This document shows, one piece after another, positions 31,884 through 43,960 of a stretch of 64,000 nucleotides of DNA (position 1 is the stretch's first letter; each line of letters begins with the position of its first letter). This stretch comes from Liriodendron chinense (Eukaryota > Streptophyta > Magnoliopsida > Magnoliales > Magnoliaceae), in assembly GCA_003013855.2 (NCBI GenBank), contig ML058433.1, forward strand, positions 7,067,966-7,131,965, read 5' to 3'. The notes under the pieces were generated by a model. That model did no database searches, was not told the DNA's origin, and saw only the letters and a program-made list of their open reading frames with translations. The position numbers were made by a program, and so were the translations under genes.

Positions 31884-33702
31884 GTTTGATATGTTGAAAC
31901 TAGGTGATTTTTTCCTACAGTGTTATTGAATTGATCTTACTGGAAAGATGGAAATTCTTATAACATTAGTTTCTATGGTTTATACCTTCGTAGGTCCATT
32001 TCGACTGCGTATATCGTCATATTACGGCAGTCTCGAGCCGAGAATCTAAAATTTTAGCAGGCAATCGAATTATTGCACAGGTTATCTTCCGTAACCTGCT
32101 TGTCTAATGTCTTAGTGTGATTTTCAAAAAGATGGAAATTTATTTGGTTTCAACAGTGTACATTTTCTTCTTTGATATATTCCATGTCACCATCCAATAA
32201 AATATATTCCACGTCACTATTCTTTTGTGTTTATCGCGATCATCACCGGTTCTACGTGATAACCCAATGAGCACAAAAGAATTAGGAGAACTCTCCAATG
32301 GTTTTGTATGTATTACTTTAGCTACAAGCCTACAACTACCACGGTGAAACGGATTGGCTGAGTTTCAGGTTGGTGCAAACCCACTTAATCGAAGCAGAAT
32401 GCCCACATCCAAATCCACATACCAGCTATATTTTGACAAGTTAAAGCACAAGTCATGGTCTATCGGATTTTTTCTCTATAAGCCTATTTGTGGATGCCCA
32501 CAAAATGTATATCCTTTGATTGGAAAAGGATCCAATGAGGGAAAGGAATCAATTATTGAAGTACAACTTTACTCGGGCAACGATTCAGAGGTTTGTTATG
32601 GATTCCTCTTGAAGTCTTTTTTTTTTTTTGGTCGTGTGCTCAAGATGCCATCATGGGATTGCAACCTGTTTGGGCCATTGAAGTCAATCCAAGAAATGTA
32701 GAGTGAAAGCTAAAAGTAAGTCACAATTAAAACAATCCAATGGTAAGCAAAGTCAAATCGAAGCAACCTGATCAAAGCCTATCTTAGGTGCACCAATCCT
32801 TCTCTTTGCTTAAATTATTGGTCTTCTCAGAGTGACACATTAGAATTCAAAGAGAGAACAACATGGAAGCAATTGTATGAATGATTTATCTTGCAAGCAA
32901 GTGTTTATGGATAGGAAAGCAGAGAAACCAATGAATCATATCCTCATACATTGTTCAGTGGCCATACAACTGATGGAGCTTCTTCATCAAATCTTTTTGG
33001 AATCTCTTGGGTGTTCCAAGAAAAGATGGAAATTAGTTAAGTGGTTGGAAGGGAGGCTAATTTAGCAATAACCTATGTATGCATTCAAATGTTTTCTTCT
33101 ATGCAGTTCGTTGGGGCGAATTGAGTGGATGAAAAGGAATTTTATACAGGAGTTGTTGATGTTGAAACTAATAGCTATAGTCAAATTGGGTGCTGGTTAA
33201 AAGAAATTTCAAGGTCAATGGATGTCTGAAGGTAGTCGGACAAGCTAGCTTATGCAAGGAAAGATCGATTATGAGGTGGAAGACACTGCTTGACTATTAA
33301 GCTCAATTCCGATGGAGCTCAATAATCTATTCCTGGCCAATGTATAAAGTGTTTGTAAATATGGTGGAGATTTTGAATTTGCCTTTTTCAGACTGATTGG
33401 ACTAACAGACTCGGACAAAGACAAGGTGGGAGGACTACTCAATGGATTGAAGATCTTGACATCATCCTTGTTGAGGCATCTACTCGTTGAGGGTGATTAG
33501 ATTAATGCTGTATCATGGGCATCAGAAAGAAGTCTGTCTACGGATAGTTGAAAGTAGAGACAAGAAAGAGAGAGAAAGAAGAATGGGTGAGGAAGGAGAA
33601 GGAGAAAGAAATAGGGGAGAGAGAGAGAGGGTTTAGGCCAAGATACTTGGGTTAACATATACTTCGCTATGTTTATAGTGGTATCAAAACAAACATGATG
33701 GT

Positions 33703-33737
<35 letters not shown>

Positions 33738-36700
33738 TACTTTTTTGTTTGTCCCATATTAGATGGAGCTTTAAATCACTTTCATAAGAAAAGGAGCTTT
33801 TGTAGGGGCTTGAACCCCCTCTTGAGACTTCATTGAGGAGCATGGGGTGGGCATGCCCTATGCAATTTTTCACAGATCCGCACGCACGCACTGAGCCAAG
33901 CCAATTTCTGGTGCGACGCAATGTAGTTTGATCCTGGGTATGGTGTGTATGTGTGGCTCTGTTCCTTAACATGGGTATTTTTATTTTTAATTATTTTTAA
34001 TTTATAAAATCAAATGTTTTATGTAACGGTTTTCTCTTTAATCTTAGGTAATGGTTTTTTCTTTAATTTTTTAATCATTACCAAAAGTTACGGAAAGAGT
34101 CTCTGCTCTTTATATAAACTATAACAGAGTCTAAACCAAGGCAGGGAAAACCACTGCCTGCTCTCCCCTGACTCTTTTTCTCTCTCCTTGCAACATCTTT
34201 CAAATCCTTGTGCAATCAGAGCCCCTTGTAGTTTCCTGGCATGATCTGGTGGTGTAACCAGAGCTGAGTACACTTCTGAGGTGGGCTGTTTAAATCCTTG
34301 GGATTTTTCTGTTGTCGATCCAGTGGACTTGTATGGGATGGAAGTACTCCCAAAGATAGCGACTTGGTTGTGTTTGGTCTCTTCTTGCAACATTGTTGCT
34401 GCTCAAATAAAGCTAAAGGGGTTTTTCAGATGCACACATAACAGGCACTATCTTACAAAAGTATGATCTTTTCAGTTCTTAGCCTTTTTGGATTAATTAG
34501 TTTAGGACTATTATGGCTTCAAACACATATATGAAAATTGTGAACCAAGAACTTGTCAGGTTAGACCAGTTCGATAGAACCAATTTTCGACGGTGGCAAA
34601 AAATGTGTCGTTTTTGCTGACATCGTTAAAATTGGCTGATGTGCTAATTGAACTTTGCCTCGTGAACTCGAACCCAGTTCATCCTATGCTCATAAGAAAT
34701 GAAAAGACAATATGTGCAAGAATCATATCCTCAATCTGTTGCCGATCAAATCTACGATTTATACTCTGGAACTGGTACTGCTCGGGAGTTGTGGAAATCA
34801 TTAGAAAAACAATATAAAACTGATGAAGCAAGCGCTGAAAAGTATGTTGTGAGCAAATATTTCAATGATCAAATGGTAAATGAGAAACCTCTATTGTCTT
34901 AAGTGCATGAACTACAAGGGATAGTTCATGAAATAACTGTTGAAGATATTTGCATAGATGAACAATTCGAAGTAGCTGTAATCATAGAAAAGTTGTCACC
35001 ATCTTGGAATGACTACTAGAATATCTTTAGACACAAGAGTAAAGATATGTCTCTTGAAAGATTCAAACTCCACCTGCGAGTTGAGGAAGAGTTTGCACTA
35101 GAGACAAAAGGAGGAACTTGAAACAGTCTTTAAGGTAAATGTAACAAAGGAAAGGAAAGAAAAACCACAACATGGCAAACCTAACCATTTGGCTCTTAAA
35201 AAGAAGAACATGAAAAATAAACCCAAAAGCCCCAACCAGAATCAAAATCAGAAAAAACCCAAGGACCAGGGAAAGAAGGGTGGTGGCTGCTATGTGTGGA
35301 GTAAACTTGCACATTATGTTGTAGTGCTATGGTTGCAAGAAACCTCAGGCTAATCAGTAGCAACCACAGCTTAAGCCAGAAACACAAGCAAACATGATGG
35401 AAGAGCCATATGTAATAGTAATTTCTGAGGTCAACGTGGCCAGCGGGGAAAGATTAGTGGATGGTGGATCAATACAAGAGCATCCACTCATGTCTGCTTT
35501 GATAGAAACCTGTTCAAGACATACAACTCTGTTGTGAACGACTTAAAACTTGTTCTGGGAACAAATGTAACCTGTGCACCAGAAATGAGGAAAAACTTGG
35601 TCTGTGGGTATCTCCTGAACAAGGCTGGGTTTAAACTTGTGATGGAATCCGATCAGTTTGTTATTATATAGATATAAGCTAAGTCAGAGAATTAGTAGAT
35701 GCTAACTTTTTCTAAGATAAACTCAATCATAAACTGATTCTACTGTCCGTAAGAGGATTAGTGAAACACCCATAGAAAACGTAGATTCTAAAGTAAGGAG
35801 AAGTAAGAGAGTCAGGACAACTATTAGTTTTGGACCTAATTTTGAGACTTACATTGTGGAAGATGAACCTATAACCTTTCAAGATGCAATGACCTCCTGA
35901 GATGCTCCCTTTTGGAACGAAGCAGTAAATGATGAAATAGATTCTATTCTTTCTATTAGATTCTAGTTGATCTTTCTCTAGGTGTGAAGACTTTAGAAAA
36001 AAAATGAATTTTTAAGAAGAAATGTAAGATAGATGACTCTATAGAGAAGTATAAAGCTAGACTAGTCCCTATAGCGTTGGCTACAATCCATAGGTTATCA
36101 ATTAATTAAATGGATGTAAAAACTGCATTCCTAAATGGCGATTTGGAGGAAGAGATCTGTATGGATTAGCTTAAAGGGTTTGTGATACCATGAGAGGAAA
36201 ATAATGTGAGTTGGTTAAATCTTTATATGGTTTAAAAAAAAGGATCTAAACAATGGCGTAATAAGTTTGACCAGAAAATCTTATCATATGGGTTTAGAAT
36301 AGATGAAGCAGAGAAATATATATACTAAAAAACCATTGATATAAATAAATATACTGAAAAACCATATATATGGTTATTATATGCTTATGTAGATGACATG
36401 TTGATTTTTGGTACCGATTTAGATGTCATCATAGAGACCAAAAACTTTTTATCACCAATGTTCAAAATGAAGGATTTTGGTGAAGCAGACTTAATACTAG
36501 GAATGAAAATTGTGTAGAATGAAAATGGATTTGTTTTTACACAATCTCACCATATTAAGAATATTCTTACAAAGCATAATACCTTCGATGGTAAACCGAT
36601 GAATATACCATTCAATCCTAGTATTACATTAACTAGAAATGAAGGTCATGGGGTTTCAAAGTGTGAATATGCAAGTGTGATTGGTAGCTTAATATATCCA

Positions 36701-39700
36701 ATAAATTGTATGAAGCTTGATATAGCCTATGCTATTAGTTAATTAAGTCAATATTCACATAACCCTAGTAGAAGTCATTGGAATATTGCATTTAGAGTAC
36801 TAAGATATCTAAACAAAACTCTAAATTATGCACTTCAATTTTCTAGTTATCCTGCTATTTTGAAAGGTTTTAGTAATGTAAACTGGAACTCTGACATCGA
36901 TGAGTCTAAATCCACAGGTGCATATATCTTCACCTTAGGTAGAGGTGCGTTCTTATAAAAATTGAAGAAACAAACGGTTATATCTCATTCAACCATGGAA
37001 TATGAGATCATAGCCCTAAGAGCCGAGGAAGAAACTGAATGGATTAAAACTCTATTAAATAATTTGCCATTAGCATTGAAACCTATTCCCCTTATTGTAA
37101 TACATTGTGATTGTGCAGCTATTAGTAGAGCTCGGAACGAAATATACAATGGGAAATCCAGCAAGTGCGACTAAAGCACAACTATGTAAGGACATTGTAG
37201 TAATAATTGTTAACTTTGTCAAATATGAAATTACGCCTTTTGGATCAACACACTTGTAAAGGTGTGTGCGTGTGGAAGCTTGAGGAACAAGTAGAATTAT
37301 GGTTAAGTCCTAGATGGGGGGTGATTAGGACCTTTTAAAATTCTTTTCGCCTACTTAACAGTTTTATCAAATTAAACGAAAGTAGTAAGAACACTTCGGC
37401 TTCCAAGCCTAAGTGGGTCCAATCATAAGACTAGCATATGGTTTAAGTAATAAGCTAACTAGTCTAAGTAAGCATGGACTATCAAATGATTAAACTAATC
37501 AAGCTCCTAATCTATGCAACCTAAGTAGACTATATGAGAGTGGATTATATAAGCTCAAGTCTAATAAGTGAAAGTACATCTTGTGTGTGGATGTGCCTAT
37601 CTAGTGCCTAGCATACATTCCTATCAAGCATTCATAATTAAACAATTAAACATTCAATGCTAAGATAAGAATGTGCTCAAAACAATCACAAACACAAGCA
37701 TGTATAGTGGTTCGACTTTGGGTCTACTCCGCTCCCGGTTCCATTAAGCACATCGACATTCACTATATGGAGGTTTTAAATGAGGTTCACCTCTCAACCT
37801 TTACACAGAGGTTTTACCGGTTCACCTCTCAACCACAACAGAGTTTTGGACAAGGGCTAACTTTCAACCCGACGCACGTTCACTTCCGTGTCGGAGGCTG
37901 CCCCTTGGAGACTTTGTTTAGGCCCGGCAAACGAGCCGAGGTATGCCAAATGCCCCTAGTCTTTAGGCCCGACTAACGTGCCAAGGAACGTCCAACGTTC
38001 CTAGAATTTTAAGCTCAACTAACAATCCAAGGATTAGCAAACGACCCTATATCGAGTTTGACAAATAAATTCTACACTCAATTCTTACAGGGAAAAGAGT
38101 GGATGGACTCTCAACAATTTGACAACCTTGTCGAATGAGCCCCTTGTTCAGCACCTCTTCGGGTTGCTTGATATCCACTCTCCCGTGCTTCAATTAGCTC
38201 CCCTTTGCTCCCCCGATCGTGTTGCCGCTGCGTTGCCAATGCCTCAACTCCACTTGAACAATCACCTTGCATGTGATGCTTTTGAGATGCCCAAGGTGAT
38301 AGGAGGGTAGGTTTGAGATCTTTACAACTAATGAAAATGGGTTGCCTAGAGTATCTCACCTACAAGGATCTCATCATAGAGCTTTAGATAGGAATATAAC
38401 TATCAAGTTTGATCCAAACTCTAGAGATCAAAATAAGGGGAAGGTCATCTTCTTCATGAGCTTGGAATGCTCCATTCTTGTGTTAAATCACAAGGAAGAT
38501 GCCTTGTTAGGGTTAGGATATGAGCCTTAAATGGTCTCCAACAATGGTGGCTTCAATCTCCTGAAAATCCCTCTTCTTACTCAAAAAATCGAGCCTAGCC
38601 TTTATATAAACAAACCCCCAACGGACATAAAATGGCTATAAAACGGCTAGATTCCGACCAATCGGTCTCATCGACCGGTCGGATTGGGGTCCTCGACCAG
38701 TTGAATATATGGCCTGGACGCGAATTAGTGGCCATCCTTTGGGTGATCTTTTGGGACACCTAAGGCCAATCTAAGATGACTACAAATATGCCTATTGGGT
38801 CACGGTCATTTAGAGGTTATGGTTTTGGTTTGGTTCAAGGTTAAGGCTTCACCAAGGCATCTCTTTTACCTGCTTCTTCTTTCTTGATGCAGTAGGTCCA
38901 CTTGAGTCTTCGTCTTCATTAAGCTCAACCGACACTAGACTCACTTACCTAAGTAATTGACAAATAAGGTACACTAGTATGCCACATAAAAGTGCACAAA
39001 AAAATCATGTGAGAATTTGGTTGATCCTTTAACAAAAAACCTTGCAAGAAAAAGGATAAATAAAAAAAAATCAAGGGGAATGAGATTGTTGCCCTTAAAA
39101 TAAATTTCAATCTTAAGAACCCAACTTGATGAATGGAAATATCCTAAGAAATCTAGGTTCAATGGGTAATTGAGATTGGAAGTTTGATTAGAGAGCACTA
39201 ATGTGAATGAGAATTGACATTATGAAAATCTCATTCCCAAGGTGTGAAATGCTGCTACTACCATAATGTGAGATAGGTTGGATTAAATTCCTTAATGAGT
39301 TTATAACTATTATAGTGGGATATTGGTTATAAGATGTCCTTGATAGGCTCACCTATATGAGTGTGGAAGTATGGCCATTGTTGGGAAAAATCTCTCTTCT
39401 TGACCACACGCACAGCAATATCAGAATTAAAAGAAGGTGAAAAAAGAGGAAAACGACATCATAGAGATTTGCGTGGTTCCCATTCGGTACGTCCACGGGT
39501 TCACACCAATCCACTATGCTCAAAGGCAAAAAATGAAGATGCAACTCTCAATACAATGACGACTCTCTCTCATGACAGAATATATGTTACCCCAAGTTGA
39601 TCTTTTGACTTTTGATGAAGGAGTTCTCTCTTTCGAGATTGCTCTGTCACGAATAAAATGATAATCAACTTCAATGTGCTTGGCGTGAATAGAGGATATG

Positions 39701-42700
39701 TAAATATCAACCAAGTTATCACAATGAAGAGTCATGGGAGAGGAGGCATAAAGCCCAAGTTCAAACAACAACGCAAACAAAGGAATTCACACACATAATG
39801 AGTAATAGCCCGATATTCTACCTCAACACTGGAATGAGCTATGACAGGTTGTTTCTTGCTTTTCCAAGTGACGAGTTCTCCACCAACCAAGGTGCAATAA
39901 GTAGAAGTGGATTGGTGATTAGAAAGTGACCCAACTCAATCAACGTCATTATAGGCCTCAATTTACAAATGATCTTGTTTGGAATAAAGAATGTCTCAAT
40001 TGGGAGAGCCCTTCATAAACTTGAAGATATAATAAACAACATGAAAATGACACGTGGGAGGATCATGCATAAATCGGCTCACCACAATTACAGCATGGGC
40101 AATATCTAGAGGGGTCATGGTAAGATAAATGAGTTTGCCATGTGGGAGGATCATGCATAAATTGGCTCACTACAATTACAGCATAGGCAATATCTAGAAG
40201 GGTCATGGTAAGATAAATGAGTTTGCCAACAAAGCGCTACTACATGCCAACATCAAGAAGAATATCACCACTATCAAGCTAGAGACAATGATTTTGCTCA
40301 ATGGGGGTATCCATAGGCCGGGTGCCCAGCAGGCAATACTGCGGAGTAGATCAACAGTATACTTCCTTGAGAGATCGCAATATCTCGACCCAAACACATG
40401 ATTTCAATACCTAAAAAATATCATAAAGGCCTAAGAACCTTTATATCTCAAACTCCTTGCCTAGAAATGATTTCAAGGACTAGATTGTGTCTACATCATG
40501 AGACGTGACAATAAGAACAGAGTATGATTAGCATGACTTCGAGTGTATCTGAACTTTAGTAAGGATGACTAAAGCCCTCAAACCATTCTTGGAGATTGCT
40601 TGAAACCAGTGTTTGAATTATCTCCGATATTATCTCTATTTCTAGCTCAATGATACCGATAACACCGGTAGCGATACCAATAACACCGATAGTATAAAAA
40701 ATTCTAGGTATCGCCGACGTATCACTAACTATCGTCAATGTATCAATATCATCAATATTTTCAACTGTGTAAATCTCAGGCATCATTTGTATTGTCAATG
40801 CATTGATATCGCCGATGTATCACTAATATTTTTTACTGTATAAATTCCAAGCGTCGCTTATATCGTCAATGTATTTGCAATATTTCGATAATATTGCCAA
40901 TGTATCGATACGCCAAAAATTTGTATATTAAAAAAATCCCATTTCATATTTTTCATGGGCGTATGGTTGTATGCAGCGTTCAATTTTTCGATGATAATAA
41001 CGAGACCACAATCTTTAGTTTCTTTTTCAATTGTTAACGATTTGTTTGGAAATATCATGTGTTGTCGATATTCTGAAATTTGGAAGTTTAGATGGAAGGT
41101 CAGATATTAGATGGATAGATGGGGTGGATGACATGGTTGGAACTGATTTCTTATAGCAGCACATGCTTTTAGGCTCCCATTAAATAGAAACATATTATGT
41201 GTGCGTTCTTTTTGCAATTTTTTTATTCCGAAATATGCAAATATGTGTATTTTATTATCTCCTGAGGTTTCACTGAAAAATTCCTTCGTTTTTTCCATTC
41301 CCCCCATTTTCGGTTATCAGCGATATTATCGGCGATATCGATTTTGTTTCCGTATCCCTGGCTAGCAAAACTTCTAGCGATATCAAAACTTCGAACAACG
41401 CTTGAAACCATATATAGCCTTACAAAGTTTACGACTAAACCCCTTTTCGATAGCAGGAATAAACACCGGAGGAGGAGCTGTATGCACTTATTGAAGATAT
41501 CTATGCAAGAAGACATTTTTAATATCAAGTTGTTGAAGAGGCCAGGAGAAATTGGCTGCTAAGGAGAGCAAGACTCACAAGGCTGTCCTACCATACATTG
41601 TTGATGTCATCCATTCGGACCGATGATGTCAACAATCAGCTCCACCAAAAACCCATGTGATCAACCCAGAAACTTACGTTGATACTAAGTGGAAAGGAGA
41701 AAAAAAAGAAAGAGAGTAGAGGTTGAATTTAGTTATTTATTAAATGAGGCCAATGAAGTAACCAATCCCTTGCTAAGGAAATTTAGTTGTCCTTCTGCTG
41801 GGGTTTCCTCGACTCTTTTTTGTAACCGTTTCGACCTATGTTTGAAAACTGACTCAAACTCGGTTGAATCTACTCAATTTGGCTGATTAATTCAACTCTA
41901 TTATATCTGGTCACAACTCACAACTTTGTCAAGACTTGGCTTGGCTGGCTTGACTCAGTTTCACAAAACTTGGAACTGAGAAATCAACTCAATTGAACTT
42001 GAAAAAAAAAAGAATCTCTAGTTGCCAAGAAAGTACAATATTTGATAAATTAAAATTTTAAATACTATCGGCTCTATGTTCAAGACTAGAAAAAAAAAAA
42101 AAACCTTGCCCAAGTTACTCCATTAGACTTGACTCAATAAACTTTTGAGCCAAGTGGAGATTTCGAGTTTCAAAACTATGTTTTGGTCCATTTTGCAGTT
42201 TTGCCCATGATCCTAGATTCAATTCTTTGCGTAGCATTCATAGTTTGAAGGTATAATGCGATTCTTGACCAAACCAAATAGCGTTTCTGGTTAGGCCAAA
42301 CAACTGTAATGGTGGGGCCTACATTTGAATGATCTGGCAGGCCTAATCATGAATGGGCCATGTCCCTAAATTCTACTTTATTAGATCATCTCAATGTTCC
42401 ACATTCAACGAGAATGTTTCTGCCAATCACATGGCTAAACTTATTTGATGGGGAAGATCTTTGGGGCATGACCCATCCAAACTGGGTTCCACTAGCTGGA
42501 TGGCCTGGATCACAGAAAAGTGGCCCACCTGCATCTGCTGTCCCAAATTTAAAATGCCCATCTAGTCTGGTTGAGCATTGAATGTTTCCTCTGCAATTTT
42601 TGGTCTCTTTGATAGTTCTCCATTTCAGAAATAAAATAGTTACCGACATGATCTCCTTATGCTTAAGTAGCCGTATGCATTTACTGTCGGAGCACCCCCG

Positions 42701-43791
42701 GGAAAGGAGCGGAAGCGTGAATACGTCGACAATGCAAATGGTCTCTTTTCTGCCCAGGCTGCACCAAAACCACCCCCAGCTATGTACTCCTTAACTGAAG
42801 GGATGAAAGTAGGAGGGAAGGTGAATTTCTTTCCCTTATTCATTTCGAAACTTCAATCTAATGTCCCCTTAATCTCTTGATTTCTATGTGACTACCATTT
42901 TGATTTTTATGTTATATCTTGACTGCACAGAGGACTGTAATTGTGCCTCCAGAGGCTGGGTACGGTAAAAAGGGAATGAATGAGATCCCGGTAAATACTG
43001 CATTTTGATTCTAATACTTGCTCATTTATAATCAAATCCACTCGGTGCAATGGCAAGAGTGTTGAAGTGGTGTTCCCTGGTGTTGGGTGTAACTCATTTG
43101 GACCCGCATGCCTCTATCCACATGGTTTCATGCATACATGTTCATGTCCACATTGCGCATGTGCATGTGTTTAAAATAATATTACAGAAGGGTCCAGGTG
43201 CCATGGCCATGTGACTCATCCAACGTGTATGCATGATGCAAGCAACCCAATCCTACCTGTCCAAATCATGGGCCCCAATGGGGATGAAACATAGCTCAGA
43301 AATCCCACCAGTTAGATGATCTTAAAAGCCTTGAATTTTACCCATTGAATTTTGATTGGTGTCATTTTTTAGCCATCCATTTGATGGTGTCACTAATGGC
43401 ATGGTTAGGATTTTCCTGTCAGTGTGATATTCGGGCTGTGCTCTATCCATATTCAGGCCACGATTTAGATTGTCCAGAGTAGCATGCATGTATGCCACAT
43501 GTACGGTGGATGAGGTCAGGTGCCCAGTGAGATGTAGCTTTCCAGATTTCAGTTCTCCCTGTAAAAACGGGTGCTGGATTTGTCATCTACATGTTATGTC
43601 TCTGTTCATGCTCCCATTAAAGATGTTCACGTCATGTCTCTGTTCATGCCCCCATTAGCATGTGCTTGCCGAAAGAAAACAGGAAAAAAAAAAAACTCAT
43701 GCTCACTGAATTTCTGTCTATTTTGCAGCCAGGGGCTACCTTTGAACTGAATGTAGAGCTTTTACAAGTAGTGCCACCATCAGCGAAGTAG
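31813..43791 (+). CDS. FKBP-type peptidyl-prolyl cis-trans isomerase, FKBP18-like, plastid type (C-terminal exons)
   Basis: Five exons join in frame to about 143 codons without a stop: 31813-31883, 31994-32080, 42671-42820, 42931-42990, 43729-43791 (TAG at 43789-43791). All introns are GT-AG, of 110, 10590, 110 and 738 bp. The product contains DGLKYYDLVEGKG, GSIVQVHFDC, GLFSAQAAPKPPPAMYS, EGMKVGGKRTVIVPPEAGYG and GMNEIPPGATFELNVELL. These are hallmarks of plant thylakoid-lumen FKBPs, closest in memory to FKBP18. The first exon begins with two bases of a split codon, so earlier exons with the transit peptide lie upstream and were not found. Whether this FKBP has isomerase activity is not evident from the sequence. 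It is the only clear host gene here and appears intact over these exons. Confidence 0.9.
31994..32080 (+). CDS. FKBP exon, core beta strands
   Basis: Acceptor ttcgtAG, donor CACAG|GTTATC. Exactly 29 codons, VHFDCVYRHITAVSSRES and onward to GNRIIAQ, the central part of the FKBP fold. Confidence 0.92.
32870..33063 (+). pseudogene. LINE ORF2 C-terminal zinc-binding remnant
   Basis: A 62-codon stretch reads CKQVFMDRKAEKPMNHILIHC followed by SVAIQLMELLHQIF. This matches the plant LINE reverse-transcriptase zinc-binding (zf-RVT) pattern C..C...E...H.L.HC..A..LW. No RT is seen upstream, as expected for a 5'-truncated copy. Only this fragment is recognisable. Confidence 0.5.
33555..33735. repeat. 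GA-rich simple repeat and T31 tract
   Basis: Purine-rich GA repeats run from about 33555 to 33632, and 31 consecutive T occupy 33705-33735. The T run could be the poly(A) tail of a minus-strand LINE or SINE, but no body was recognised to its right. Confidence 0.7.
34022..34512 (+). repeat. Copia F 5' LTR and leader (approximate)
   Basis: A TATA-like tttatataaac at 34111-34121 followed by a transcribed-looking leader up to the gag ATG at 34513 suggests an LTR beginning near TGTAACGG at 34022. Its end and primer site could not be fixed. The matching 3' LTR is not clear. Confidence 0.4.
34513..37225 (+). pseudogene. Copia F gag-pol (decayed, integrase missing)
   Basis: Gag starts MASNTYMKIVNQELVRLDQF at 34513, then shifts to EKQYKTDEASAEKYV and a damaged zinc knuckle (GGCYVWSKLAHYV, about 35282). 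Protease remnants (VDGGS) lie near 35457. The integrase is absent. The RT is recognisable by MDVKTAFLNGDLEEEI (about 36110), YAYVDDMLIFGTD (about 36385) and GEADLILGMKI. RNase H has STGAYIFTLGRGAF, MEYEIIALRAEEETEW and CDCAAISRA. Numerous stops break it. It is interrupted at 37225 by a solo LTR, and its extreme C-terminus resumes at 38980. Confidence 0.85.
37226..38979 (-). repeat. Solo LTR of the B/K clade inserted in copia F
   Basis: It begins TGAAATTACGC, like the B LTRs (TGAAATTGCGG), and ends in a decayed cactagta where B has cactaaca. Shared landmarks in B order: the GTCCTA/TAGGAC stem-loop (37307-37331), tggttcgac..tgggtctactccgct, ggaggttttaaatgaggttcacctc, a TATA box (minus TTTATATAAAGG, about 38596-38608) and a gaccggtcggat dyad upstream of it. 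Sequence on both sides is copia F RNase H, so only an LTR remains here, the usual product of LTR-LTR recombination. Its target duplication is not clear. Confidence 0.78.
38980..39370 (+). pseudogene. Copia F C-terminal end and 3' tail
   Basis: GAGAATTTGGTTGATCC... at about 39010 encodes ENLVDPLTKNLAR, the end of the copia RNase H domain (usual DPLTKGL). It is followed by AAATCAAGGGGAATGAG, which resembles the conserved tail before the polypurine tract. The boundary with copia G is not resolved. Confidence 0.6.
39380..40608 (-). pseudogene. Copia G RNase H and C-terminal RT (decayed)
   Basis: On the minus strand KHIEVDYHFIRDR (about 39640-39690), LHCDNLVDIYIS and, further right, VGKLIYLTMTLLDIAYAV (about 40175-40235) mark the RNase H and RT tail of a copia element. 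An 88-bp block, CA(C/T)GTGGGAGGATCATGC, is tandemly duplicated at 40051 and 40139. The polypurine tract and 3' LTR are probably in the poorly resolved 39370-39600 stretch. Confidence 0.75.
40609..41399. mobile_element. Mutator-like (MULE/MITE) non-coding element, 791 bp
   Basis: It is inserted in the copia G RT codon run YGFKQSP. The 11-bp direct repeat gcttgaaacca at 40598-40608 and 41400-41410 flanks it, a length typical of Mutator-like duplications. Its ends, gtgtttgaa... and ...ttcgaacaac, form imperfect inverted repeats. The interior is rich in cgatatcgccgatat-type repeats and has no transposase ORF. Joining the flanks across one repeat restores the RT frame. Confidence 0.7.
41411..41620 (-). 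pseudogene. Copia G RT, N-terminal part (decayed)
   Basis: The minus strand reads LQQLDIKNVFLHR (about 41500-41550), the RT motif usually LDVKNAFLHGDL, then KLCKAIYGFKQ up to the Mutator-like insertion. The element breaks off near 41620; integrase and gag are not found. Confidence 0.7.
41621..42670. other. Intron remainder, nothing recognised
   Basis: A/T-rich DNA with an A12-type run near 42090 and generic genomic phrases at 42300-42560. No ORF or element is supported. Confidence 0.5.
42671..42820 (+). CDS. FKBP exon after the giant intron
   Basis: Acceptor cttaagtAG, donor GGGAAG|GTGAAT. Exactly 50 codons, PYAFTVGAPPGKERKREY and onward to EGMKVGGK. This follows the 10.6-kb intron and keeps phase 0, so splicing across it would restore the protein. 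Confidence 0.92.
42931..42990 (+). CDS. FKBP exon, conserved GYG loop
   Basis: Acceptor actgcacAG, donor CCCG|GTAAAT. Twenty codons, RTVIVPPEAGYGKKGMNEIP. Confidence 0.93.
42991..43728 (+). other. FKBP last intron
   Basis: Contains a short tRNA-like stretch at about 43045-43110 (ggtgcaatggcaagagt) that might be a SINE scrap, and a run of Cs and As near 43683-43697. No coding sequence. Confidence 0.6.
43729..43791 (+). CDS. FKBP last exon
   Basis: Acceptor ctattttgcAG. Encodes PGATFELNVELLQVVPPSAK then TAG at 43789. The 3' UTR runs on from 43792; AT-rich ttgtaagcattgg and attaaatat stretches lie at 43877-43907, before a T-rich run at 43919-43945. Confidence 0.92.
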   Translation, partial: PGATFELNVELLQVVPPSAK

Positions 43792-43915
43792 CCCAAGATA
43801 GGTGAATCACAGAGTCACATGAATTTTAACGCCCTATGGCAAATGATTCTTTTGTATATTTCTCATTGAAATGTATTTTGTAAGCATTGGTGCTATTAAA
43901 TATTTCTGTATGGAA

Positions 43916-43946
<31 letters not shown>

Positions 43947-43960
43947 TATTTAAAGTACAC

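Larger units (their letters stand above)
32081..42670 (+). other. FKBP 10.6-kb intron loaded with retroelements
   Basis: It is bounded by consensus GTTATC and AAGTAG. It contains, left to right: unassigned DNA, a LINE scrap, a GA-rich simple repeat, a T31 run, copia F split by a solo LTR, copia G split by a Mutator-like element, and unassigned A/T-rich DNA (41690-42670). F and the FKBP gene are on the same strand; G and the solo LTR are antisense. Confidence 0.88.

Noticed and set aside
43030..43110. tRNA-like stretch as a tRNA gene or SINE
   Set aside because: Only weak A-box-like match and no cloverleaf could be drawn.
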